DNA from: Amycolatopsis solani
Lineage (GTDB): Bacteria > Actinomycetota > Actinomycetes > Mycobacteriales > Pseudonocardiaceae
Assembly (NCBI RefSeq): GCF_033441515.1
Contig: NZ_JAWQJT010000001.1
Coordinates: 2,480,001 to 2,544,000 of the forward strand
Length of the DNA stretch: 64,000 nt
Reading direction: 5' to 3'
Positions within the stretch are counted from its first letter, which is position 1. Each line of letters opens with the position of its first letter. Of this stretch, positions 27,890-35,753 are shown piece after piece. Both the position numbers and the translations under genes were made by a program. Under the pieces are notes generated by a model. It had not been told where the DNA came from, did not search any database, and saw nothing but the letters and a program-made list of their open reading frames with translations.

Positions 27890-28569
27890 GGTCGCTCGAA
27901 GAGCTGGACGCGGCCGTGGCCGGGTGCCGCGCCTGCCCGCGGCTGGTGACCTGGCGCGAAGGCGTCGTCGGCACGAAGGCGGCGTTCCGCGGCGAGCCGT
28001 ACTGGGCGCGCCCGGTGCCGGGTTTCGGCCCGCCGGACGCGTCGCTCGCGGTCGTCGGGCTGGCGCCGTCGGCGCACGGCGCGAACCGCACCGGCCGCAT
28101 GTTCACCGGCGACCCCTCGGGCGACTTCCTCTTCCGGGTGCTGCACGAGGTCGGGCTCGCGTCGCAGCCGACGTCGGAGCGGCTCGGCGACGGCCTAGAG
28201 CTGTACGGCACGCGGCTCGTTTCGCCGGTGCGCTGCGCCCCGCCGGAGAACAAGCCGACGCCGGCCGAGCGCGACACGTGCCGTCCGTGGCTCGCCGAAG
28301 AGCTGACGCTGTTACGTCCGACACTGCGCGCGATCGTGGTGCTCGGGGCGTTCGGCTGGCAGGCGTTACTGCCCGTGCTCGCCGCGGCGGGCTGGCCGGT
28401 CCCGCACCCCCGCCCGGCCTTCGCGCACGGCGCCGTCGTGGAGCTGGACGACCTGCGGCTTTTCGGCTGTTATCACGTTTCGCCGCGCAATGTCCAGACA
28501 AGGCGCGTGACCCACGACATGGTGGCGGACGTCTTCCGCGCCGCGACCTCGGTGACAGGGCCGGACTGA
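27886..28569 (+). CDS. udgB: Family 5 uracil-DNA glycosylase (UdgB type)
   Basis: 227 aa; ATG overlaps the endonuclease V-like stop as ATGA. Cys residues in GCRACPRL, VRCAPPENKP and RDTCRPWL fit the 4Fe-4S ligands of UDG families 4/5. Motif 1 GLAPSAHGANRTGRMFTGD lacks the catalytic Asp of family 1, as expected for UdgB. Motif 3 is YHVSPRNVQTRR. It excises uracil and other deaminated bases. Pairing with an endonuclease V relic suggests an ancestral deamination-repair operon. Confidence 0.9.
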   Translation: MRSLEELDAAVAGCRACPRLVTWREGVVGTKAAFRGEPYWARPVPGFGPPDASLAVVGLAPSAHGANRTGRMFTGDPSGDFLFRVLHEVGLASQPTSERLGDGLELYGTRLVSPVRCAPPENKPTPAERDTCRPWLAEELTLLRPTLRAIVVLGAFGWQALLPVLAAAGWPVPHPRPAFAHGAVVELDDLRLFGCYHVSPRNVQTRRVTHDMVADVFRAATSVTGPD

Positions 28570-28653
28570 ATCGTTACGGAAACCGCAGCGACGCTGGTCA
28601 CAGCCGGATGGGGTCCCCGAGCGAGGCGCCCGGGAAGGTGTCACCATGAGGAC

Positions 28654-29988
28654 ATGGCTGCTGCGAAGTCGAAGTCGGAACCGACTCGGATCCTCGTCCT
28701 CGGTGGTGGGTACGTCGGGCTCTACACGGCGTACGGCCTCCAGAAGATGCTCCGGGCCAACGAGGCCTCCGTGACCGTCGTTGACCCGCAGCCCCACATG
28801 ACCTACGCGCCGTTCCTCCCGGAGGCCGCGGCCGGCGCGATCGAGCCCCGGCACGTGGTCGTGCCGCTGCGCCGCGTGCTGAAGCGCTGCCACGTGCTGA
28901 CCGCGCGCGTCACCAAGATCGAGAACGACAAGAAGTCCGTGACGGTCGAGGCCGCCGACGGCCACGTCGAGCAGCTCGGCTACGACGTCCTCGTCGTCGC
29001 GCTCGGCGCCGTCGCCCGCATCCTGCCGATCCCGGGCCTGGTCGAGCAGGGCATCGCCTTCAAGACCATCGGCGAGGCGATCTACCTCCGCAACCACATC
29101 ATGACCAAGCTCGACGAGGCCGCCAGCACGCTCGACCCCGAGCTGCGCAAGCGCCTGCTGACCTTCACGGTCGTCGGCGGCGGCTTCGCCGGCATCGAGG
29201 CGCTGGCCGAGCTCGAGGACATGACCCGGTTCGCCGTCGAGAACTACTACCCGAACATCCAGCCGTCCGACGTCCGCTGGGTGCTCGTCGAGGCCGCCGG
29301 GCGGATCCTGCCCGAGGTCCGCGAGACCCTGGGCGTGTACACGGTCGAGCAGCTGGAGAAGCGCGGCATCGAGGTCTACCTGTCGACGGCGGCGAAGTCG
29401 TTCGAAAACGGCCACGTCGTGCTTTCGGACGGCACGGAGTTCGACACCGACACGCTCATCTGGACCGCCGGCGTGAAGGCCAACCCGGTGCTGGCCAACT
29501 CGGACCTCCCGCTCGACAAGCGAGGCCGCCTCGAGGCGACGGCCGCCATGCAGGTCGTCGGCCACCCGGACGTCTGGACCGCGGGCGACAACGCGGCGAT
29601 CCCGGACCTCTCCCGCACCGAAGAAGACCCGACGGCGACGTGCCCGCCGAACGCGCAGCACGCGGTCCGCCAGGCGACGCTGCTGGCGAAGAACATCATC
29701 AAGGTGATCCGCGGCGGCAAGCCGAAGGACTACTACCACAAGAACCTCGGCGCGGTCGCCAGCCTCGGCCTGCACAAGGGCGTGGCCGACGCGCTGAACC
29801 TGAAGATCAAGGGCTTCCCGGCCTGGCTCTTCCACCGCGCGTACCACCTCAAGGCGATGCCGACGTGGAACCGCAAGATCCGCATCCTGTTCGACTGGAT
29901 CCTCGGCGGGCTGTTCCGGCGCGAGGTCATCTCGCTGGGTCAGATCAACAACCCGAAGGACGAGTTCGCGCGCGTTTCGAAGTCCTGA
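28654..29988 (+). CDS. ndh: Type II NADH dehydrogenase (NAD(P)/FAD-dependent oxidoreductase)
   Basis: 444 aa. The FAD-binding GGGYVGLYTAYGLQ is at the N-terminus and the NADH-binding VVGGGFAGIEALAEL near residue 170. A C-terminal AGDNAAIPDL (FAD ribityl/phosphate region) is followed by an amphipathic tail with LGGLFRREVISLGQ, typical of membrane-surface NDH-2. It transfers electrons from NADH to menaquinone without proton pumping. It is monocistronic, with a strong hairpin after the stop. Confidence 0.92.
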   Translation: MAAAKSKSEPTRILVLGGGYVGLYTAYGLQKMLRANEASVTVVDPQPHMTYAPFLPEAAAGAIEPRHVVVPLRRVLKRCHVLTARVTKIENDKKSVTVEAADGHVEQLGYDVLVVALGAVARILPIPGLVEQGIAFKTIGEAIYLRNHIMTKLDEAASTLDPELRKRLLTFTVVGGGFAGIEALAELEDMTRFAVENYYPNIQPSDVRWVLVEAAGRILPEVRETLGVYTVEQLEKRGIEVYLSTAAKSFENGHVVLSDGTEFDTDTLIWTAGVKANPVLANSDLPLDKRGRLEATAAMQVVGHPDVWTAGDNAAIPDLSRTEEDPTATCPPNAQHAVRQATLLAKNIIKVIRGGKPKDYYHKNLGAVASLGLHKGVADALNLKIKGFPAWLFHRAYHLKAMPTWNRKIRILFDWILGGLFRREVISLGQINNPKDEFARVSKS

Positions 29989-30001
29989 CGTTTCGGCGTT
30001 T

Positions 30002-30035
30002 CGAAGGCCTCCCGTGTTCGCGCGGGAGGCCTTCG
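30002..30035. terminator. Bidirectional hairpin terminator after ndh
   Basis: A 13-bp perfect stem CGAAGGCCTCCCG with an 8-nt loop lies between the ndh stop and the stop of the convergent small gene, placed to terminate both. Confidence 0.8.
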
Positions 30036-30040
30036 GCGTT

Positions 30041-30220
30041 TCAGGGGTCGCCGACCCGGTCGGCGACCGCCCGGACATCACCTTGCGTCGTGTGCACCTC
30101 CGGCCGGCCGGCCGGCTCGGCCGCCGCGTAGCCCACGACCCCGCCGCCCAGTACCGCGCCGATCGTGAAGGCCAGCGCCACCGTCCGGATCGCTCGCCCG
30201 GCTTCGCAGTGGATCTCCAT
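30041..30220 (-). CDS. Small single-pass membrane protein
   Basis: 59 aa from ATG 30220, with GGGAA 9 nt upstream; an upstream GTG at 30229 sits too close to that site. One hydrophobic helix (VALAFTIGAVLGGGVVGYAA) is followed by a polar tail ending AVADRVGDP. No family is recognised. Transcription would start in the 80 bp that also follow the Nudix regulator stop, where the motif CTGACGATTAC occurs twice. Confidence 0.55.
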   Translation of the reverse strand: MEIHCEAGRAIRTVALAFTIGAVLGGGVVGYAAAEPAGRPEVHTTQGDVRAVADRVGDP

Positions 30221-30299
30221 CTCGACCACTTCCCGTCAGTCTGACGATTACTGTCCCCACGACGGTAACCCGGCCCGCCAGTTAACGTCAAGCTGACGA

Positions 30300-31010
30300 T
30301 TACGGCCGGCTGCGGAGCATCGCCGGGTGCAGCACGGTCGCCGGCCCGCGGCGGTACAGCGCCGCCGGGCGGCCCGGCTGGCGCGAAACGCGCTCCCCGG
30401 TCGGGATCAGAAACCCTTCGACACCGGTGATCTTGCGGTGGAAGTTGCGTGGGTCGAGCTGTTCGCCCCAGACGATTTCGTACACCTCGCGCAGGTCCGT
30501 CATGGTGAACTCCGGCGCGCAGAACGCCGCCGCGAGCGTCGTGTACTCCAGCTTGGCGCGGGCGCGCTCCACCGCGTCGGCGATGATCTTCTTGTGGTCG
30601 AAGGCGATCTGCGTCCGCGGGCGCAGCACCTTCTCGACCGGCATGAGCACGGCGTCGCGCGCGTCGCCGCCCGCCGTGGGCGCCGGGAGCTGGGGGGAGA
30701 AGGCGACGTAGCAGACGGTGATCACCCGGCGGCGGGGGTCGCGGCCGGGTGTGCCGTACGTGCGCAGCTGCTCCAAGTGTAACGCTTTCGCGTCCAGGCC
30801 CGTTTCTTCGGACAGCTCACGGGTGGCGGCGTGGTCGAGGTCCTCGGACGTGGAGGCGAGGAAGCCGCCGGGGAGCGCGAGCATTCCCTCGAACGGGGGA
30901 ATTCCCCGCCTGATCAACATGATCTGCAGGGAACCGTCGTGGATGGTCAAGACGGCCAGGTCGACGGCGAGCGCGACCTCCGGGATCGTCCACTCCTCGG
31001 TTTCAGGCAT
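30300..31010 (-). CDS. Nudix-domain protein with C-terminal winged helix (NrtR-like regulator)
   Basis: 236 aa. The N-terminal Nudix fold is followed by a C-terminal domain (~150-236; LREVYEIVWGEQLDPRNFHRKITG) typical of NrtR-type regulators that sense ADP-ribose and control NAD metabolism. The Nudix box reads GGFLASTSEDLDHAATREL then SEETGL. It has one extra residue between the Gly and the first Glu compared with GX5EX7REUXEEXGU, so hydrolysis may be weak and a ligand-sensing role more likely. The actual targets are not evident in the window. Confidence 0.8.
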   Translation of the reverse strand: MPETEEWTIPEVALAVDLAVLTIHDGSLQIMLIRRGIPPFEGMLALPGGFLASTSEDLDHAATRELSEETGLDAKALHLEQLRTYGTPGRDPRRRVITVCYVAFSPQLPAPTAGGDARDAVLMPVEKVLRPRTQIAFDHKKIIADAVERARAKLEYTTLAAAFCAPEFTMTDLREVYEIVWGEQLDPRNFHRKITGVEGFLIPTGERVSRQPGRPAALYRRGPATVLHPAMLRSRP

Positions 31011-31150
31011 GTTCGACAGCCGGGGGAACGACCGTGACGGAACTGTCCATAGTGCACAGTGTAACCAGCTGTCAATATTCGTCTCGTTGACGAGAACGGT
31101 CCGTCAGGACTACCTTGCACCCTGCAAATCGCAACGAGGGAGGAATCGTC

Positions 31151-31183
31151 ATGGTGGAACGCGGGGAAGTGGTGATCGCGTGA
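31151..31183 (+). CDS. 10-residue leader peptide coupled to the nucleoside phosphorylase gene
   Basis: ATG 31151 follows a strong GGGAGGA with 7 nt spacing and encodes MVERGEVVIA. Its TGA overlaps the GTG of the phosphorylase gene as GTGA. The downstream GTG has only a weak ribosome-binding site of its own, so expression probably depends on translating this peptide. Confidence 0.45.
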   Translation: MVERGEVVIA

Positions 31184-32052
31184 TCGTCGTCCTGACCGCG
31201 CTGGAGGTCGAGCGTTCCGCCGTGCTCGACCGGATGACCGGCGCCACGGTCCGCGCACACCGGGCCGGCACGCTGTTCCACGTCGGGCAGCTCGGCCGGC
31301 GCCGGGTCGCCCTCGGGCTGGTGGGGGCGGGCAACGCCGCGGCCGCCGCCGTCGCCGAGCGCGCCGTGGCGGAGTTTTCGCCGGCCGCGATGGTGTTCGT
31401 CGGCGTCGCGGGCGGGCTCCGCGACTGGACCCGGCTCGGCGACGTCGTCGTGGCGACCAAGGTCTACGCCTACCACGGCGGCCGCAGCACGGACGGCGGC
31501 ATGCGGAGCAGCCCGCAGGCGTGGACGCCGTCCTACCGGTTGCTGGAGCTCGCGCGGTCGGTGGGGCGCGCGGGCGAGTGGTGCGCCGCCGTGCCGGCGG
31601 GCGGCCGCCCCGGCGTCCACTTCGAGCCCGTCGCCTCCGGCGAGGTCGTGCTCGACTCGCGGACGTCCGAGGTCGCGCGGTGGCTGCACGAGAACTACAC
31701 CGACGCCGTCGCGGTCGAAATGGAGAGCGCCGGCTTCGCGCTGGCGGGCCACCTCAACGACGACCTCCCGGCGATCAGCGTCCGCGGCGTCAGCGACCAC
31801 GCGGGCGGCGTCAAGGACGTCACCGACGAAGCGGGCTGGCAGCCGGTCGCGGCCGGCAACGCGGCCGCCTTCGCCGAAGCGCTCATCGCCGAGATCGACG
31901 ACGAGGACGCGGAGGCGCCCGCCGAGCCGTCGGGGGAGTCGCGCGGGTTCAGCAACCTCAACCTCGCCACCGACCACGCGCGGGTGGGGCAGCAGATCGG
32001 CGCCGTGTACGGCGACTTGACCGTCGGGCCGCAGCGAGGAGACCGGAAATGA
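31180..32052 (+). CDS. Nucleoside phosphorylase / MTA-SAH nucleosidase-like protein with C-terminal adaptor-like tail
   Basis: 290 aa. VIVVLTALEVERSAV opens the phosphorylase fold, FVGVAGGLRDWTRLGDVVVAT is the phosphate/ribose site region, and VAVEMESAGFALA carries the family's ribose-binding Met-Glu. ISVRGVSDHAGG has the catalytic-loop Asp. After ~245, a charged linker leads to ATDHARVGQQIGAVYGDLTV, a short module that also begins the next protein. Standalone phosphorylases of this type occur as effectors in bacterial conflict systems, where they would destroy nucleosides or NAD-like molecules. The ATGA overlap with the next gene shows an obligate pair. Confidence 0.82.
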   Translation: MIVVLTALEVERSAVLDRMTGATVRAHRAGTLFHVGQLGRRRVALGLVGAGNAAAAAVAERAVAEFSPAAMVFVGVAGGLRDWTRLGDVVVATKVYAYHGGRSTDGGMRSSPQAWTPSYRLLELARSVGRAGEWCAAVPAGGRPGVHFEPVASGEVVLDSRTSEVARWLHENYTDAVAVEMESAGFALAGHLNDDLPAISVRGVSDHAGGVKDVTDEAGWQPVAAGNAAAFAEALIAEIDDEDAEAPAEPSGESRGFSNLNLATDHARVGQQIGAVYGDLTVGPQRGDRK

Positions 32053-34184
32053 CGTTCCCCCAGGACTTCCCCGGCATGCGCAACACCAACGAAGCGAGCG
32101 GCCAGGCGCACGTCGAGCAGCAGGTGGGTGCGATCTTCGGCGGCACCTTCCACCGCAACGAGACGACCTACCACATCCACGAGTCGGACCCGCCGGAGCG
32201 GAAGTTCGAGGTGGCCCTCAACCACTTGCAGGGCGGCACGTCCCGGATGGCGGAGTCGATCTTCCAGGACCTCCTGCACCACGGCGACGCCTCGACCCGG
32301 CTCGCGTACTACTACGCCCTCTCGGTGTTGAGCGAACGCTCGCTCAACGAGATCGGCGACGACGTCTACCTGCGGTTCCGGGCCGCGGACCTGACCGCGC
32401 GCCGATTCCCGGACGACGGCTGGCGCACCGCGCTGAACGTGGTGTGGGAGCTGATTTCCTGCGTGTGGCGGCAGGAGATCGGCGAGACGCTCGACTCGAC
32501 GGATCTCGCCAAGGCGCTCTCGAACTTCCGCGAGCTGCCCAAGGACCGGCAGGGCGAGATCACCCGGCACCTCGCCATGGTCCTCGGCGGCGCGTTGCAG
32601 GACAGCCTGGACGCCGAGGACGCGCAGCGCGTCCGCGAAGAACGGCTGCAGCCGGACCGCGCGGGCCGGGCGTGGAAGTTCTTCGAGCCCGACCCCGCGG
32701 CGCCGCGGTACTTCACCACGCAGGCGACGGCGCTCTCGACGGCCGATTGGCTGAAGCCGGCGCTCGGCGTTCTCGGCGTGCTGATCGGCCTGGTCGCCTT
32801 CGCCGGCAGCTTCGGCACCGGCCGCCCCGCCATCGCGATCCCCGCGCTGCTGCTCTTCGCGGGCGGCGTCGCGGCCGCGTTCTGGGGTGGCGCGGAACGG
32901 GAACTGGCCCTGCGCCGGCTCGCCCAGCGCGACCGCGAGCACGGGATCCCGCTGCAGTACCAGGCCGCCGTCTCGCCGGGGCACTGGGTGCGGACGGACT
33001 TCGTCCAGCGGATCCACAAGCTGGTGGAGACGCGTTTCTGGGAAGCGCGCCCGCACGTCGAAGGCAGCTGGCTGAACGACACCAGGGGCCTCTGCGAGTA
33101 CTACAAGTGGCGTTTCGTGGCCCTGTTCGGCAACGCGCAGGTCGAGGCCAACGCCGTCGACTGGCTCATCCGGTGGCACGCCAAGCGGGTGGCGGCGCAG
33201 TGGCGCGCGGGGACGTTGTTCGACTACCGGCGGGAACTGCGGCCGTCGGGCACGGTGGTCGCCGTCCACCGGATCGGGCTCGGCGCGACGATCTTCGCCG
33301 CGCTCGTGATGCTGGGTGGTCAGGGTGGTTTCGCCGTGGCCGCGGTCTTCTTGGCGCTGGGCGGGCTCTTGGCGCTGAAGGGCGTCACCAGGGTGGTCGC
33401 GGACCGGCGGCACCGAGCCGAAGAGGAGGTGCGCGGGCGGCAGCTGCTCGAGGAAGAGGAGCGGGGCTACGCGGACTGGCTCGCGGTCCTGCGCGACCGG
33501 CCGGACGACGCGGAAATGGCGCGCTGGCTCGACCTGGACAAGACCTTCCTGAAGACCGAGGCGCTGCGCCGGCACGCGCTGAGCAACCGGGACCTGGTCA
33601 CGCACGTGGTCATGACCGAGGGGGCGGCGAACGCGTTGCGGGCGCGCGTGATCCACGGCCCGATGCGGTATTCGCGGTACGTCGTGCTGATCTTCCTGCT
33701 GTCCGAAAGCGGCGTGCGCGAAATCGAAGTCGAACTCGATTTCCTCACCGGGAACGTGCACAACGAGCAGCGGACGTCGTTCCAGTACACCTCGCTCGCC
33801 GCCGCGCGGGTGGCCGAGGTCGGCGTCCGGTACGCCGACGGGTGGCGCTACCAGATTCTCAGCGGCGACCAGGCGACGCTCCTGCAGACGGAATCCCTGC
33901 GGCGGCGCGCGTTGCGGCTCAGCCTGGTCAGCGGCGAGCAGATTTCGGTGGTGGCGGAGAGCTTCGACGGCCTGACCGACTCCAGCCTCGAGAGCGAGAC
34001 GGCGCTCCAGCGCATCGCGCTCGAGGTGTCCGGGATCGCCGGCGCGTTGCACGTCCTGGAGGCGGTGTCCGCGGAAGGGCGCGACTGGATCAGCCGCGAG
34101 CAGGAGCGGCGCCGGCGTCGTTCGGAGGACTGGCGCCGCGAGCGCGGTCCCGGGTTGCTCGACGGCGGCATTATCGGCGAATAG
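32049..34184 (+). CDS. Large TPR-like membrane protein paired with the phosphorylase
   Basis: 711 aa. Residues ~15-35 (GQAHVEQQVGAIFGGTFHRN) share the QQxGAxxG motif of the upstream protein's tail. A helical repeat-like region spans about 50-230. Two membrane hairpins lie near 240-290 (LGVLGVLIGLVAFAGSF; AIAIPALLLFAGGVAAAFWG) and 415-460. The C-terminal ~200 residues contain a beta-rich domain (SRYVVLIFLLSESGVREIEV; NVHNEQRTSFQYTS). No known enzyme motif is seen. The architecture suggests a membrane-tethered sensor/scaffold that recruits the phosphorylase through the shared module. Confidence 0.75.
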   Translation: MTFPQDFPGMRNTNEASGQAHVEQQVGAIFGGTFHRNETTYHIHESDPPERKFEVALNHLQGGTSRMAESIFQDLLHHGDASTRLAYYYALSVLSERSLNEIGDDVYLRFRAADLTARRFPDDGWRTALNVVWELISCVWRQEIGETLDSTDLAKALSNFRELPKDRQGEITRHLAMVLGGALQDSLDAEDAQRVREERLQPDRAGRAWKFFEPDPAAPRYFTTQATALSTADWLKPALGVLGVLIGLVAFAGSFGTGRPAIAIPALLLFAGGVAAAFWGGAERELALRRLAQRDREHGIPLQYQAAVSPGHWVRTDFVQRIHKLVETRFWEARPHVEGSWLNDTRGLCEYYKWRFVALFGNAQVEANAVDWLIRWHAKRVAAQWRAGTLFDYRRELRPSGTVVAVHRIGLGATIFAALVMLGGQGGFAVAAVFLALGGLLALKGVTRVVADRRHRAEEEVRGRQLLEEEERGYADWLAVLRDRPDDAEMARWLDLDKTFLKTEALRRHALSNRDLVTHVVMTEGAANALRARVIHGPMRYSRYVVLIFLLSESGVREIEVELDFLTGNVHNEQRTSFQYTSLAAARVAEVGVRYADGWRYQILSGDQATLLQTESLRRRALRLSLVSGEQISVVAESFDGLTDSSLESETALQRIALEVSGIAGALHVLEAVSAEGRDWISREQERRRRRSEDWRRERGPGLLDGGIIGE

Positions 34185-34237
34185 GGGCGGATTCCGGCGT
34201 ATTGCCGGAAAAAGGCGATTGTGTGCCGGTGAGCGAC

Positions 34238-34253
34238 ATGGTCTGGACAACCG
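34238..34253. promoter_or_regulatory. Candidate DasR-type (dre) site upstream of the chitinase
   Basis: ATGGTCTGGACAACCG matches 11 of 16 positions of the dre consensus ACTGGTCTAGACCACT and lies 87 bp before the chitinase start. DasR represses chitinase genes in streptomycetes until N-acetylglucosamine is sensed. Family knowledge and position support it; binding is inferred. Confidence 0.5.
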
Positions 34254-34339
34254 GGCGGACGAGCGGGTAAACCCTTTCTTCACAACGCGGAATAAGTCCG
34301 CTCCGGCTCCCTCCCCTCCCGGTCCCTTGGAGCTCCCCC

Positions 34340-35656
34340 ATGCCCTTTTCCCGTACCAGAGCCGCACTCGGCGCGATGGCGCTGAGCGCGGCCGCCATCG
34401 CGATCCCGTCCACGGCGGCCGCGGCGACCCCGGCGTTCCCGGCCCACTACGCGGCGCCGTACCTGCAGATCAGCGACGCCGACGCCGGCCAGATGGCGGC
34501 GGACATGAACGCCACCGGCACGAAGTTCTTCACGCTGGCGTTCCTGACCCCGCAGTCCGGCTGCACCCCGGTCTGGGAGGCGAACGGCACCGGCGTCGGC
34601 TCGTTCAAGTCCCAGATCAGCGCCCTGCAGGCCGCGGGCGGCAACGTGATCCCGTCCTTCGGCGGCGCGGAGGGCGGCGAACTGGCCCAGACCTGCACGA
34701 ACACGGCGAACCTGACCGCGGCGTACGCGAACGTGGTGAACACCTACGGCACCCCCCGCCTCGACTTCGACATCGAAGGCGGCGTCCTGAACGACACGGC
34801 GTCCAACCAGCGCCGGAATTCCGCACTGGCGGCGCTGCAGCAGCAGAACCCGGCGGTCCAGGTCGACTACACGCTGGCGGTCGACCCGACGGGCCTGCCG
34901 TCGAAGGAGCTCGACCTGCTGCGCGACGCGAAGAGCAAGGGCGTGAAGGTCAGCGTCGTGAACCTGATGGTGATGGACTTCTACGACGGCCAGCCCGTCC
35001 TGGGCGACGCCCTCTCGGCCGCGCGAGCATCGGCGTCCCAGCTGGCGAGCCTGTACGGAATCTCGACGTCAGCGGCCTACGCGATGATGGGCCTGACCCC
35101 CATAGCCGGCCGCAACGACGACGGCGCCCAGTTCAGCCAGTCCGACGCCCAGCAACTGCAAAGCTTCGCGGCTTCGAATGGAGTAGCGGAGCTGTCGTTC
35201 TGGGAACTCCAGGACTACGACCGCGCAACGGGCTACGCGTACTCCCGCATCTTCAACGCGACGACCACCCCACCCCAGTCTTCGGCCGGCACGATCACGG
35301 GCTACGGCGGCAAGTGCGTCGACGTGGCAGGAGCGTCGTCGGCCAACGGAACGGCGGTGGACCTGTACACGTGCAACGGGACGAACGCCCAGCAGTGGAC
35401 ATCGTCCAGCGGGACGCTGCGAGCGTTGGGCAAGTGCCTGGACGTGGCCTCGGCAGGGACGGCGAACGGGGCCCGGGTGCAGCTGTACGACTGCAACGGG
35501 ACGGGGGCTCAGCAGTGGACCCGTTCGGGAGTTCAGCTGGTGAACCCGACGTCAGGCAAGTGCCTGGACGCGACGGGGCCCAGCTCAGCGGACGGAACGC
35601 CGCTGCAGATCTGGACGTGCACCGGCGCGGCGAACCAGTCGTGGACCCTGAACTGA
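34340..35656 (+). CDS. Secreted GH18 chitinase-like protein with ricin-B lectin domain
   Basis: 438 aa. A Sec signal peptide ends near AAAATPAFPA. The GH18-like TIM barrel spans ~35-305. The catalytic strand is LDFDIEGG (DxDxE pattern, Glu near residue 145), and MDFYDGQP resembles the later MxYD motif. A Ser/Thr linker leads to a beta-trefoil with three QxW-type repeats (CVDVAGASSANGTAVDLYTC..., CLDVASAGTANGARVQLYDC..., CLDATGPSSADGTPLQIWTC in truncated form). It is expected to hydrolyse or bind chitin outside the cell. Confidence 0.92.
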   Translation: MPFSRTRAALGAMALSAAAIAIPSTAAAATPAFPAHYAAPYLQISDADAGQMAADMNATGTKFFTLAFLTPQSGCTPVWEANGTGVGSFKSQISALQAAGGNVIPSFGGAEGGELAQTCTNTANLTAAYANVVNTYGTPRLDFDIEGGVLNDTASNQRRNSALAALQQQNPAVQVDYTLAVDPTGLPSKELDLLRDAKSKGVKVSVVNLMVMDFYDGQPVLGDALSAARASASQLASLYGISTSAAYAMMGLTPIAGRNDDGAQFSQSDAQQLQSFAASNGVAELSFWELQDYDRATGYAYSRIFNATTTPPQSSAGTITGYGGKCVDVAGASSANGTAVDLYTCNGTNAQQWTSSSGTLRALGKCLDVASAGTANGARVQLYDCNGTGAQQWTRSGVQLVNPTSGKCLDATGPSSADGTPLQIWTCTGAANQSWTLN

Positions 35657-35679
35657 CGGCGTGACCTAGAGTGTGTGGT

Positions 35680-35753
35680 GCCCCCGTAGCCCAATCGGCA
35701 GAGGCAGTCGACTTAAAATCGATTCAGTGCGGGTTCGAGTCCCGTCGGGGGCA
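35680..35753 (+). tRNA. tRNA with UAA anticodon in a short-variable-arm (class I) scaffold
   Basis: The 74-nt cloverleaf has a 7-bp acceptor stem GCCCCCG/CGGGGGC and a short D stem. The anticodon stem GTCGA/TCGAT has loop CTTAAAA, placing TAA at 35714-35716. The T arm is GCGGG-TTCGAGT-CCCGT with discriminator A. UAA reads the Leu codon UUA, but bacterial tRNA-Leu normally has a long variable arm; here the variable region is only TCAGT. No CCA is encoded. The 3' half overlaps the end of a recombinase frame on the other strand, consistent with use as an integration site. Confidence 0.8.

Noticed and set aside
31695..34367. Minus-strand frame of 890 codons
   Set aside because: Composition is typical of the antisense of a GC-rich gene, and the plus strand encodes a coherent membrane protein with a coupled start.
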